From Archivesica marissinica (Eukaryota; Mollusca; Bivalvia; Venerida; Vesicomyidae), in contig CM026400.1 of the NCBI GenBank assembly GCA_014843695.1, positions 18,304,294 to 18,368,293 on the forward strand: 64,000 bases of DNA. The letters are read 5' to 3'. Position 1 is the first letter of the stretch, and each line of letters starts with the position of its first letter. A program made the translations under genes and the position numbers. This document shows positions 1 to 10,621 of this stretch, piece by piece. The notes below the pieces were generated by a model. The model was not told the origin of the DNA. It did not search any database and saw nothing but the letters and a program-made list of their open reading frames with translations.

Positions 1-374
1 TAACATATAACCACCCATATGTATATATAGTAACATATAGCCACCCATATGTATATATAGTAACATATAACCACCCATATGTATATATAGTAACATATAC
101 ATATTATAGCCACCCATATGTATATATAGTAACATATACATATTATAGCCACCCATATGTATATATAGTAACATATACATATTATAACCACCCATATGTA
201 TATATAGTAACATATTATAACCACCCATATGTATATATAGTAACATATACATATTATAGCCACCCATATGTATATATAGTAACATATACATATTATAGCC
301 ACCCATATGTATATATAGTAACATATACATAGTATAGCCACCCCTATGTATATATAGTAACATATACATATTAT
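1..374. repeat. 30/39-bp minisatellite
   Basis: About ten head-to-tail units that share the core ccacccatatgtatatatag. Some units are 30 bp and others are 39 bp, with an extra acatattata-like insert before the core. The array runs off the left edge, so its full size is unknown. No coding capacity. Confidence 0.9.
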
Positions 375-480
375 GAAGTGTCAAAGTTTCAAAGTTTTAT
401 TTGTTTAAATCTAGAAAGTATCAGACCCATGTGGCATAAACAAATGTGGCGACAACAATTCACTATGTCAATATATCTAA

Positions 481-548
481 TTAGTTTATGCACATTTATT
501 TTAGCTAGATTGCGAAACAAGTTATTTCAACTTATATTAATCCCTTTT
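481..548 (-). mobile_element. SINE family A, 3' tail fragment
   Basis: Matches the tail of the complete family A copy at 42138-42360 read on the minus strand: 'tagattgcgaaacaagtt' followed by 'acttatattaatc'. Only the tail is present; the tRNA-like head is missing. Confidence 0.6.
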
Positions 549-1226
549 AAGTATGTAATACTAAAGCAAATATTTATATGGGATAATATGTGATAATATA
601 GATAGAGATAGATTTCTTTATTTATAGAGGGTGACCTAATTAGTTTTGAACTAATCCTCCTTAGGGCCCTCTTCAATTTGTTAACACTATAGAATAAATG
701 TACATACACAATAATTATAACATAGTTACGCCGTACAATATACATGCATAATGTTGTACAATGTAACTTAAACAACAGCCTAAATAAATCAGGTACTTTG
801 ATAGAAATACAAAACGACATAAACATATTGATTTACAATCATTATATATATATAACTGTCTAGTGTCTACCGATTAAAACGTTGTATCCATACTTTACAT
901 TTTGTCTTGAATATATTTAAAGATCTGGACGTTTTAATTTCAAATGGTAGACAATTCCATATCTTTGGAGCAGAGTATTCTAATGATTTATTATACATTT
1001 CACATCTAGGTCTTGGAATATATAGAATAAGAATGCTTTAATAACATATGCATGCCATGTTAACTTACTTTAATATGTTTTTCATGAACTTATTAAGAAT
1101 GTATTAAGTAAATATTACATTTATTATTAATATATAAATACAATTATTTTATTATAGAGATTAATATTCCGAAAACTATATAACCAATGGGACTTTAACT
1201 TGCAGCTGTAATTGTATATCATAACG
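549..1226. other. AT-rich intergenic DNA, possible LINE 3' relic
   Basis: No gene seen. Positions 610-640 (ctttatttatagagggtgac) resemble the 3' ends of LINEs read on the minus strand. The stretch near 870-935 resembles 60180-60245, so it is part of some dispersed repeat. I cannot name the family. Confidence 0.3.
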
Positions 1227-1230
1227 TTAA

Positions 1231-1463
1231 CCCTTTCAACACCACAGACCTCTAAATAGGCTTACAAAAAGTGTAGATCCAGATGAGCCGGCTCGTGACG
1301 AGCCGTCTCATCAGGATCTGCACTTTTTGCCAGTGATATGACTATTTTTAGACATAATTACCCATTTTGATAAATGAACTTGTCCAAATGTGATTTTCTG
1401 ATTCATTTATTGGTTTATGACTATCATGGACCAGTCCATGTGAGTTACTTGGTGTTGAATGGG
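1231..1463. mobile_element. TTAA-flanked MITE with central palindrome
   Basis: A 233-bp non-coding element. Its ends are inverted: 'ccctttcaacacca' at 1231 and the complementary 'tggtgttgaatggg' at 1463, with one mismatch. It is flanked by TTAA at 1227-1230 and 1464-1467. TTAA target duplications are typical of piggyBac and Kolobok DNA transposons, so it is a non-autonomous member of one of these. Its centre, 1265-1329, is a separate hairpin of two 31-base arms (28 of 31 paired) around a 3-base loop. Confidence 0.82.
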
Positions 1464-1467
1464 TTAA

Positions 1468-1800
1468 ACTGCTAATAAATATGGGTATTCTTATGATCTT
1501 AACACACGTGTAAATAGTTTAAAGGCCCAAACTGTAATGCGAATTTACCCTAAATATATTGACATGAGTTGATAGTCCGAAAACATGATATATGCTTATT
1601 ATTAATAAAACATGTACATAATCATCTTCTGAAGGTATACAACTTCCAAAATATGGACATTCTTGCTTGAAAACGAAATTAGCAATACATGGCCTTTGGA
1701 AGGTATTGGCATAGGTTAATAATCCTAAATGTTTAATAAAGAAATGTGGCCGAATAATGACCGCGACGTGGGAACGATTCTAACAATCAGAGGATGTATA
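1468..1800. other. intergenic, nothing recognised
   Basis: AT-rich sequence with no open frame of note, no repeat structure and no recognisable element. Confidence 0.5.
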
Positions 1801-2000
1801 CAGTAAGTAAGTAAGTAAGTAATTTGTTTATTATAGTGACCTGTGTACATATCAGACAATATTTACATATAAATTATACAATTAAATACACCCGACCCAA
1901 TGGGCCTATAAGTCACTTACAAATATAATACTAGAAACATATCACATGATAAAACACATACAACATTATTTCTCTGACAAACAAAAATAGTTCATTATAG
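1801..2000 (-). mobile_element. LINE 3' UTR with (TAAG)n tail
   Basis: Begins with four gtaa repeats, then 'tttgtttattatagtgacct'. The reverse complement of 60700-60823 shows the same order (taagtaagta, then ttattgtagtgac). The shared tail and microsatellite end suggest the 3' end of one LINE family, here on the minus strand. No coding part is attached. Confidence 0.45.
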
Positions 2001-2166
2001 TAGTTATATCAAAACTAGAAATGTGGCCAAGGGACACAGATGTTCCACTTCACCTATTCTCTTCAGAGTCTAGGACCATAAATTAGTCTTGTATAAAATA
2101 GCACAGTGAGGTTTTAATAGAACTAAAGGGTTGAGTTACCCGTAACACAGAATATGGACGGATGCA

Positions 2167-2195
2167 CCGACGGACGGACGGACGGACGGACGGAC
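2167..2195. repeat. (GGAC)n microsatellite
   Basis: Uninterrupted tetranucleotide run, about seven units. Confidence 0.9.
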
Positions 2196-2309
2196 AAGAT
2201 CAAATGTATGTAACATCAAACTATACATATTGAATACGTCATGGTACGAACACGTCGCGGCCGAAAACCGCAATACAGTTATATACAATATATACACTTA
2301 TAGTGCGGA

Positions 2310-2720
2310 TGTATAGGGAAATTATGAAGGTAAAGACATCGAACTTATCCACACAAAATGTTGCAGAAAATTGTTGGGAGTAAAACAAATCTACAAATCT
2401 AGACGCACTATATGGGGAATTAGGAAGGATACCAATGAAAGTAAGTCAACAAATAATAATGATAAAATACTGATAAAAATATTGTCATCTAAAGAAAATT
2501 CAATCATAAAAAAGTTAATAATATGCTTAAAAATGATACTAACAATGGAAAAACGTATAGTGGTTCTAACTGGGCGTTTCAAATTAAAGCAATTACTCGA
2601 CCATTGTGGATTGTCACAGATTTGGCAAACTCTGTAAGCTGAATTATCCTGTTCATTTGTTTCCGTAAATCAAAGAATCATTGATAGATTTTATTCTTTA
2701 TTTACGTCTCATCAATGTAC
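2310..2720 (+). pseudogene. LINE reverse-transcriptase C-terminal relic
   Basis: The frame reads CCRKLLGVKQ, then after a diverged stretch LLDHCGLSQIWQ, then in another frame NQRIIDRFY. Many LINE proteins have, downstream of the RT domain, a conserved Leu-Leu-x3-Gly-Leu-x3-Trp element followed by a short helix before a Cys/His end. This order matches. The frame is closed by a stop at 2635-2637, so it is a dead fragment. The next part of such a protein appears at 3222-3464, which may be the same copy after internal rearrangement. Confidence 0.5.
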
Positions 2721-2880
2721 AACAAACAACATTCAATATAATAAAAACATATCGATGTACATTGCCACTCAATAATGAATTATAAGAGACAGTAACAGTA
2801 ACAATTCACAATAGAACACGATTCAACATATAAGTTTCTTAAAACTAGAGTTTATATAGGTTGATCCAGACCGATACTCT

Positions 2881-3067
2881 CACAAACTGAAGACAATCGT
2901 CAAAATGGTGATGGGCACATTGCCACCATTACACCACAGCCGCAAAACGTCACCATGGGTAACCGCTATCAGTGAGATTCTCGGTCCAAAACAAGACCTA
3001 CTCTTAGATATAAATGTGTTAAATCTAAATTGCCTACGCTAATCTTATCTAAGAAGTGCTTAAAATA
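2881..3067. other. single-copy flank of the tandem duplication
   Basis: No gene seen. The duplicated block starts at 3068, where the copy at 7504 begins to match. Confidence 0.5.
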
Positions 3068-3221
3068 TTTATTAAAACACTGATATTGAAAAAGAGCACT
3101 AACGCGCTTATTAATTAAAAAATGGTATAAAAAAACAATTATCACCTCTGATCAGATCAGTGATGAACTGATTAGCATAGACTATTTAGTTGGCAATAAA
3201 AAAGTATTCATAGTATTAAGA

Positions 3222-3464
3222 ATGTATGATATGTATCACCAAAGTTGGTACGCAGGTATAAATAATTCTAACAGGTTAGACACATATAGTATATTCAAGC
3301 ACGAATTCATCACGGAAAGTTTTCTTGACTTCATAAAAGAGAAAAGATTCCGCTTTGCATTGTCAAGATTTAGAACATCTTCCCACCAATTAAACATTGA
3401 AACTGGTAGATATAACAATATCCCAAGAGGTCAGCGAGTATGGTGGACAAGTATATATACATAA
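3222..3464 (+). pseudogene. LINE ORF2 C-terminal fragment (copy 1)
   Basis: Eighty residues with the hallmark of bivalve-type LINE C-termini: a Trp-Tyr ... Ile-Asn-Asn-Ser ... Arg-Leu-Asp-Thr-Tyr block, then FRFALSRFRTSSHQLNIETG and RYNNIPRGQR. In intact proteins a C-x2-C ... H ... C motif follows. Here it is replaced by VWWTSIYT and a stop, so the zinc-knuckle end is gone. Upstream RT domains are absent. An almost identical copy lies at 7658-7900. Confidence 0.7.
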
Positions 3465-3664
3465 TGGGTGGGCTGGGAGGGTTTTTAAATCCTGAACAAA
3501 CGTCCAACACCGACGACAACTGAACACTAACTGACAGGTGGACGTAACACTTTCACTCAATTAAGTCATGCCCCACTGGTCGGTGAACGAATGGTCAAAG
3601 GGAAATCACTCGTTTAATTATGACTTTTTGTATAAAAAGTTTTAAAGTTGCCAGGTATGATACA

Positions 3665-3952
3665 CAGACGGATCTGTAGTCAGGTGCTAACACGCTGGAC
3701 AGGTAATCCAAGGATCGCAGGTTCGATCCCCCGTCTGCCCCTAATAAAATTAACAGTTTCAGATGGGACGTTAAACCGAGGTCTCGTGTCGGTGCTTTAC
3801 ACCGTGCATGTAAAAGAACCAGAGCAGACTCTGGAATGGGTCTCGTATGTATCATTGCACTATCCTCCAAAATCTAAAATGACTAATCCATTCAGGAGGC
3901 GTCGCTCATATGGGCAACCGGTAGCGACGATAAATAAAGGTAACACACACAC
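3665..3952 (+). mobile_element. SINE family B, full length (copy 1)
   Basis: A tRNA-derived SINE. The head carries a pol III box A (here tagtcaggtgctaac) and box B (ggttcgatccc). The family consensus head folds with anticodon loop ctggtaa, giving GGT (Thr). The body has the conserved stretch gatgggacgttaaaccgagg and ends tagcgacgataaataaa plus a CA-rich tail. Target duplications aggtatgataca flank it (from about 3653 and 3953). Confidence 0.85.
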
Positions 3953-4026
3953 AGGTATGATACATATATCTGCCCACTGTGTTCACGTTTTTACTCTCTT
4001 TTTTGCATCAATGGGTTTTATGTATA

Positions 4027-4138
4027 GGATATAAGCCGAAAACAATCCAATATGTAAAATATTGGACTGTATGAGGCTCATAGCGCCGAAGACGTAACCA
4101 ATATTTTACATATTGGATCCGTTTGACGTTTATATCTT
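4027..4138. mobile_element. foldback (hairpin) repeat R1, copy 1
   Basis: Two arms of about 40 bases complementary to one another: ccaatatgtaaaatattgg on the left and ccaatattttacatattgg on the right, with partly complementary outer parts (gatataagcc / gtttatatct). The loop is about 30 bases. Related copies at 8462-8573 and 41666-41777 show a dispersed family. No coding capacity. Confidence 0.65.
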
Positions 4139-4755
4139 ACTTAAAACACACACTTATACAACAATATCCTAATAAATACAATTGTTAATTTCGTACATGT
4201 ACGCGTAGGATTTAATATAATACTCTGGCCTTTTGACACCAGTCCAATATTAATAATAATGAACTGCAATTACAAAGGTATGACGTCACGACAGTAAATA
4301 CATATGTTTGCGCATAGCAATCTGTGTCTGGGAAAAGAAACCGAAGCATTGACAAAATCAATTAGTTACTAATATGCTATGGTAATAAGACTGCTATAGC
4401 AAATTACCGTGAGAACATTATCAGGTCATATTCATTTGCGCACGGGATTCACGCTATAGTTGATGTGGATCACACCATTCTATTGTTGTTGAACGTGATT
4501 TGATTTATGTAAGGAAAACGTAGTGACATTCATTTCTAGGAACGGCACAGAATTAACCAATACATGTGTATTGGTTGCGTCTACCACACAATTAGAGATA
4601 TCGGTGAGTTACTGCTCCTGAACAATGCCTTTTAAAACACGTTAACCACAATACGCTTATACAATAGGCTTGAAACTATACATACAATTTTAGACCATTC
4701 CAACCTAGTTTTGAGAATGACACCTAGTCACTAACAAGGTCATATGCTATACAAT
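4139..4755. other. intergenic, partly repeat-derived
   Basis: No gene seen. The part up to about 4310, including tatgacgtcacgacagt, is shared with the region after the R1 copy at 41777, so the R1 element may be larger than its hairpin. Confidence 0.4.
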
Positions 4756-4944
4756 CTACATCCGTTATGTCAAAGTCGGTTATGTCGAATTCTCCGGTTA
4801 TCTCGAAGTAGGATCAAAGTCACGTTTCAGACACTATCATTTACATATAACAGGAATTTGTTTATATCGAATTTCGTTAAGTCAAACTTCGATTATGTCG
4901 AAGTATTTTGTTCGGTCTTACGGAATTCGACATAACGGATGTAG
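4756..4944. mobile_element. pogo/Tigger-like MITE (copy 1)
   Basis: 189-bp element whose first 16 bases (ctacatccgttatgtc) are the exact reverse complement of its last 16. Internal gtcgaa / ttcgac motifs resemble pogo-type mariner elements, which insert at TA. The terminal 'cTA' and 'TAg' fit a TA target. No transposase. Confidence 0.7.
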
Positions 4945-5021
4945 ACCTTGATATATGGCCTTGATAGTGACGGTATCATAGTGCAAACAACTGTATTGCA
5001 CCCGAATCCACTTTCCAGACC

Positions 5022-6129
5022 CCTAACACTATCAATAATCGTAACTCTAACACTATCAATAACCGTAACTCTAACACTATCAATATCCGTAACTCTAACA
5101 CTATCAATAACCGTAACTCTAACACTATCAATAACCGTAACTCTAACACTATCAATAACCGTAACTCTAACACTATCAATAACCGTAACTCTAACACTAT
5201 CAATAACCGTAACTCTAACACTATCAATAACCGTAACTCTAACACTATCAATAACCGTAACTCTAACAATATCAATAACCGTAACTCTAACACTATCAAT
5301 AACCGTAACTCTAACAATATCAATAACCGTAACTATAACACTATCAATAACCGTAACTCTAACACTATCAATAACCGTAACTCTAACACTATCAATAACC
5401 GTAACTCTAATACTATCAATAACCGTAACTCTAACACTATCAATAACCGTATCTCTAACACTATCAATAACCGTAACTCTAACACTATCAATAACCGTAA
5501 CTCTAACACTACCAATAACCGTAACTCTAACACTATCAATAACCGTAACTCTAACACTATCAATAACCGTAACTCTAACACTATCAATAACCGTAACTCT
5601 AACACTATCAATAACCGTAACTCTAACACTATCAATAACCGTAACTCTGACACTATCAATAACCGTAACTATAACACTATCAATAACCGTAACTCTGACA
5701 CTATCAATAACCGTAACTCTAACAATATCAATAACCGTAACTCTAACACTATCAATAACCGTAACTCTGACACTATCAATAACCGTAACTCTAACAATAT
5801 CAATAACCGTAACTCTGACACTATCAATAACCGTAACTCTAACACTATCAATAACCGTAACTCTAACACTATCAATAACCGTAACTCTGACACTATCAAT
5901 AACCGTAACTCTAACACTATCAATAACCGTAACTCTGACACTATCAATAACCGTAACTCTAACAATATCAATAACCGTAACTCTAACACTATCAATAACC
6001 GTAACTCTGACACTATCAATAACCGTAACTCTAACAATATCAATAACCGTAACTCTGACACTATCAATAACCGTAACTCTAACAATATCAATAACCGTAA
6101 CTCTAACACTATCAATAACCGTAACTATA
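5022..6129. repeat. 24-bp satellite array (copy 1, left block)
   Basis: About 46 tandem copies of aactctaacactatcaat + aaccgt. Variants replace cactatc with caatatc or taactctaac with taactctgac, and they recur in ordered patterns. The 24-bp period leaves several frames open on both strands; the apparent proteins (VIDSVRVT repeats) have no non-repeat content. The array abuts the 3' end of the LINE fragment at 6130. Confidence 0.95.
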
Positions 6130-6961
6130 TCATCAGCCTCCGTCCGTCTTATGAGACGATGGATTGCGCTCTTGTTGAGGAACATCTTCTGCGGTGACTG
6201 AGTAGGCCTATTCTTGAGTAGCAGTCTCTGTTGCAGTCATCGCAGGTGAAGATCGAGTCATCCAGTTTGGTTAATGCCTTTCGCTTCTGTCGTTTCTGCT
6301 CACGAAGCGTAGTTCGCTCAGCCTCGGCTCGTCTGACCCTAGCTTTCACAGCGTGTCTCCATGATGACCGGTTTGATGCTGTGTCCTCCCAAGACTCTAT
6401 GTTGATTTGCGCTGAACGCAGGTCCCTCTTACAAGCGTCCCTGTATCTTAGGTGGGGGCGACCAGTTGGACGTGATCCTTGTTCACGTTGACGGTACAGT
6501 AGATCTTTAGGGATGCGTCCTTTATCCATGCATCTGACATGACCTAGCCAGCGCAGGCGGCGTTCACTGAGCATTGTATAGATGGTTGTTGAACTCGCTC
6601 TGCTGAGGACCTCTGTATTGGTGACCCTATCTTCCCAAGTGATTCCCAAGATCCTGCGAAGGCACCTCATATGGTATGAGTTCAGCTTTGTCTCTTGTCT
6701 GGCATATGTCGTCCATGACTCACTGCCGTAGAGGAGCGTGCTGAGTGTGCATGCCTGGTAGACCTTCAACTTGGTGTTCAGCATTAGGTATCTGTTCTCC
6801 CAGACTCTCTTGGTGAGTTTTGACATGACGGTGGCTGCTTTCCCAATGCGTGCATTGATCTCAGCATCGAGGGACAGGTTGTTGGATATCAGTGATCCTA
6901 GATATCTGAAGTTGTCGACCATGGCGAGTGCAGAGCCGTTAATGGCTATGGGAGCTGTAAC
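6130..6961 (-). pseudogene. RTE-like LINE, 5'-truncated RT C-terminus (copy 1)
   Basis: On the minus strand, about 270 residues in one frame ending at a stop at 6149-6151. It carries the end of a LINE reverse-transcriptase protein: FRYLGSLIS, then LLYGSESW, HMRCLRRILGITWEDR, RRLRWLGHVRCMDKGRIPKDL, and a final C-x2-C-x(3)-C...H-x4-C cluster (FTCDDCNRDCYSRIGLLSH). These match the thumb and C-terminal region of RTE/'craniofacial development protein 2-like' retroelements. The catalytic part is missing. It is flanked on both sides by the 24-bp satellite. The upstream open frame into the satellite is fortuitous. Confidence 0.85.
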
Positions 6962-7503
6962 TATAGCACTGCCAATAACCGTAACTCTAACACTATCAAT
7001 AACCGTAATTATAACAATATCAATAACCGTAACTATGACATTATCAATAACAGTAACTCTAACACTATCAATAGCCGTAACTCTAACAATATCAATAACC
7101 GTAACTCTAACACTATCAATAACCGTAACTCTAACACTATCAATAACCGTAACTCTAACAATATCAATAACCGTAACTCTAATACTATCAATAACCGTAA
7201 CTCTAACACTATCAATAACCGTATCTCTAACACTATCAATAACCGTAACTCTAACACTATCAATAACCGTAACTCTAACACTACCTAACCGTAACTCTAA
7301 CACTATCAATAACCGTAACTCTAACACTATCAATAACCGTAACTCTAACACTATCAATAACCGTAACTCTAACACTATCAATAACCGTAACTCTAACACT
7401 ATCAATAACCGTAACTCTGACACTATCAATAACCGTAACTATAACACTATCAATAACCGTAACTCTGACACTATCAATAACCGTAACTCTGACACTATCA
7501 TTG
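6962..7503. repeat. 24-bp satellite array (copy 1, right block)
   Basis: About 22 copies of the same 24-bp unit as 5022-6129, interrupted near 7285 by a shortened unit (cactacctaaccgt). It ends where the second duplication copy begins at 7504. Confidence 0.95.
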
Positions 7504-7657
7504 TTTATTAAAACACTGATATTGAAAAAGAGCACTAACGCGCTTATTAATTAAAAAATGGTATAAAAAAACAATTATCACCTCTGATCAGATCAGTGAT
7601 GAACTGATTAGCATAGACTATTTAGTTGGCAATAAAAAAGTATTCATAGTATTAAGA

Positions 7658-7900
7658 ATGTATGATATGTATCACCAAAGTTGGTACGCAGGTATAAATA
7701 ATTCTAACAGGTTAGACACATATAGTATATTCAAGCACGAATTCATCACGGAAAGTTTTCTTGACTTCATAAAAGAGAAAAGATTCCGCTTTGCATTGTC
7801 AATATTTAGAACATCTTCCCACCAATTAAACATTGAAACTGGTAGATATAACAATATCCCAAGAGGTCAGCGAGTATGGTGGACAAGTATATATACATAA
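7658..7900 (+). pseudogene. LINE ORF2 C-terminal fragment (copy 2)
   Basis: Duplicate of 3222-3464 with one visible residue change (SRFRT to SIFRT). Same premature end and missing zinc-knuckle tail. Confidence 0.7.
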
Positions 7901-8099
7901 TGGGTGGGCTGGGAGGGTTTTTAAATCCTGAACAAACGTCCAACACCGACGACAACTGAACACTAACTGACAGGTGGACGTAACACTTTCACTCAATTAA
8001 GTCATGCCCCACTGGTCGGTGAACGAATGGTCAATGGAAATCACTCGTTTAATTATGACTTTTTGTATACAAAGTTTTAAAGTTGCCAGGTATGATACA

Positions 8100-8388
8100 C
8101 AGACGGATATGTAGTCCAGTGCTAACACGCTGGACAGGTAATCCAAGGATCGCAGGTTCGATCCCCCGTCTGCCCCTAATAAAATTAACAGTTTCAGATG
8201 GGACGTTAAACCGAGGTCTCGTGTCGGTACTTTACACCGTGCACGTAAAAGAAACAGAGCAGACTCTGGAATGGGTCTCGTATGTATCATTGCACTATCC
8301 TCCAAAATCTAAAATGACTAATCCATTCAGGAGGCGTCGCTCATATGGGCAACCGGTAGCGACGATAAATAAAGGTAACACACACACA
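8100..8388 (+). mobile_element. SINE family B (copy 2)
   Basis: Duplicate of 3665-3952, differing by scattered substitutions (for example gatatgtagtccagtgct in the head). It came with the segmental duplication, not by separate insertion. Confidence 0.85.
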
Positions 8389-8461
8389 TGTATGATGCAT
8401 ATATCTGCCCACTGTGTTCACGTTTTTACTCTCTTTTTTGCATCAATGGGTTTTATGTATA

Positions 8462-8573
8462 GGATATAAGCCGAAAACAATCCAATATGTAAAATATTGG
8501 ACTGTATGAGGCTCATAGCGCCGAAGACGTAACCAATATTTTACATATTGGATCCGTTTGACGTTTATATCTT
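8462..8573. mobile_element. foldback repeat R1, copy 2
   Basis: Duplicate of 4027-4138 within the segmental duplication; both hairpin arms are intact. Confidence 0.65.
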
Positions 8574-9190
8574 ACTTAAAACACACACTTATACAACAAT
8601 ATCCTAATAAATACAATTGTTAATTTCGTACATGTACGCGTAGGATTTAATATAATACTCTGGCCTTTTGACACCAGTCCAATATTAATAATAATGAACT
8701 GCAATTACAAAGGTATGACGACACGACAGTAAATACATATGTTTGCGCATAGCAATCTGTGTCTGGGAAAAGAAACCGAAGCATTGACAAAATCAATTAG
8801 TTACTAATATGCTATGGTAATAAGACTGCTATAGCAAATTACCGTGAGAACATTATCAGGTCATATTCATTTGCGCACATGATTCACGCTATAGTTGATG
8901 TGGATCACACCATTCTATTGTTGTTGAACGTGATTTGATTTATGTAAGGAAACCGTAGTGACATTCATTTCTAGGAACGGCACAGAATTAACCAATACAT
9001 GTGTATTGGTTGCGTCTACCACACAATTAGAGATATCGGTGAGTTACTGCTCCTGAACAATGCCTTTTAAAACACGTTAACCACAATACGCTTATACAAT
9101 AGGCTTGAAACTATACATACAATTTTAGACCATTCCAACCTAGTTTTGAGAATGACACCTAGTCACTAACAAGGTCATATGCTATACAAT

Positions 9191-9379
9191 CTACATCCGT
9201 TATGTCAAAGTCGGTTATGTCGAATTCTCCGGTTATCTCGAAGTAGGATCAAAGTCACGTTTCAGACACTATCATTTACATATAACAGGAATTTGTTTAT
9301 ATCGAATTTCGTTAAGTCAAACTTCGATTATGTCGAAGTATTTTGTTCGGTCTTACGGAATTCGACATAACGGATGTAG
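9191..9379. mobile_element. pogo/Tigger-like MITE (copy 2)
   Basis: Duplicate of 4756-4944; identical 16-bp inverted ends. Confidence 0.7.
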
Positions 9380-9456
9380 ACCTTGATATATGGCCTTGAT
9401 AGTGACGGTATCATAGTGCAAACAACTGTATTGCACCCGAATCCACTTTCCAGACC

Positions 9457-10345
9457 CCTAACACTATCAATAATCGTAACTCTAACACTATCAATAACCG
9501 TAACTCTAACACTATCAATATCCGTAACTCTACACTATCAATAACCGTAACTCTAACACTATCAATAACCGTAACTCTAACACTATCAATAACCGTAACT
9601 CTAACACTATCAATAACCGTAACTCTAACACTATCAATAACCGTAACTCTAAACTATCAATAACCGAACTCTAACACTATCAATAACCGTAACTCTAACA
9701 CTATCAATAACCGTAACTCTAACACTATCAATAACCGTAACTCTAACACTATCAATAACCGTAACTCTAACACTATCAATAACCGTAACTCTAACACTAT
9801 CAATAACCGTAACTCTAACACTATCAATAACCGTAACTCTAACACTATCAATAACCGTAACTCTAACACTATCAATAACCGTAACTCTAACACTATCAAT
9901 AACCGTAACTCTAACACTATCAATAACCGTAACTCTAACACTATCAATAACCGTAACTCTAACACTATCAATAACCGTAACTCTGACACTATCAATAACC
10001 GTAACTCTAACAATATCAATAACCGTAACTCTAACACTATCAATAACCGTAACTCTGACACTATCAATAACCGTAACTCTAACAATATCAATAACCGTAA
10101 CTCTGACACTATCAATAACCGTAACTCTAACACTATCAATAACCGTAACTCTGACACTATCAATAACCGTAACTCTAACAATATCAATAACCGTAACTCT
10201 AACACTATCAATAACCGTAACTCTGACACTATCAATAACCGTAACTCTAACAATATCAATAACCGTAACTCTGACACTATCAATAACCGTAACTCTAACA
10301 ATATCAATAACCGTAACTCTAACACTATCAATAACCGTAACTATA
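9457..10345. repeat. 24-bp satellite array (copy 2)
   Basis: About 37 units. The order of variant units near the right end (gacactatc / caatatc alternation) matches 5640-6126, while the left part is more uniform, so unit number changed inside the array after duplication. Confidence 0.95.
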
Positions 10346-10621
10346 TCATCAGCCTCCGTCCGTCTTATGAGACGATGGATTGCGCTCTTGTTGAGGAACA
10401 TCTTCTGCGGTGACTGAGTAGGCCTATTCTTGAGTAGCAGTCTCTGTTGCAGTCATCGCAGGTGAAGATCGAGTCATCCAGTTTGGTTAATGCCTTTCGC
10501 TTCTGTCGTTTCTGCTCACGAAGCGTAGTTCGCTCAGCCTCGGCTCGTCTGACCCTAGCTTTCACAGCGTGTCTCCATGATGACCGGTTTGATGCTGTGT
10601 CCTCCCAAGACTCTATGTTGA
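10346..10621 (-). pseudogene. RTE-like LINE C-terminus (copy 2), cut by gap
   Basis: Duplicate of 6130-6400: same stop and same C-x2-C...H-x4-C end. The rest should lie in the N run. Confidence 0.8.

Larger units (their letters stand above)
3068..7503. repeat. 4436-bp tandem duplication, copy 1
   Basis: The sequence from 3068 (tttattaaaacactgatatt) recurs at 7504. LINE, SINE, hairpin, pogo-like MITE and 24-bp array follow in the same order at offsets of 4435-4436. Copies differ by scattered substitutions and single-base indels (for example near 3365, 3598 and 3668), so they are very similar but not identical. The copies differ most in the length of the 24-bp arrays. It may be real or a retained second haplotype. 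Confidence 0.93.
7504..10621. repeat. 4436-bp tandem duplication, copy 2 (cut by gap)
   Basis: Same order of elements as 3068-6400. The 24-bp array is about 220 bp shorter, so later features sit at offset 4216. The copy is cut by the N run inside the LINE fragment. Single-base losses in the satellite (near 9527, 9651 and 9666) look like sequencing error or decay. Confidence 0.93.

Noticed and set aside
4893..7535. ORFs up to 430 codons of VIDSVRVT or ITVTLTLS
   Set aside because: Products of the 24-bp satellite; only the RTE-like part at 6149-6961 is protein-derived.
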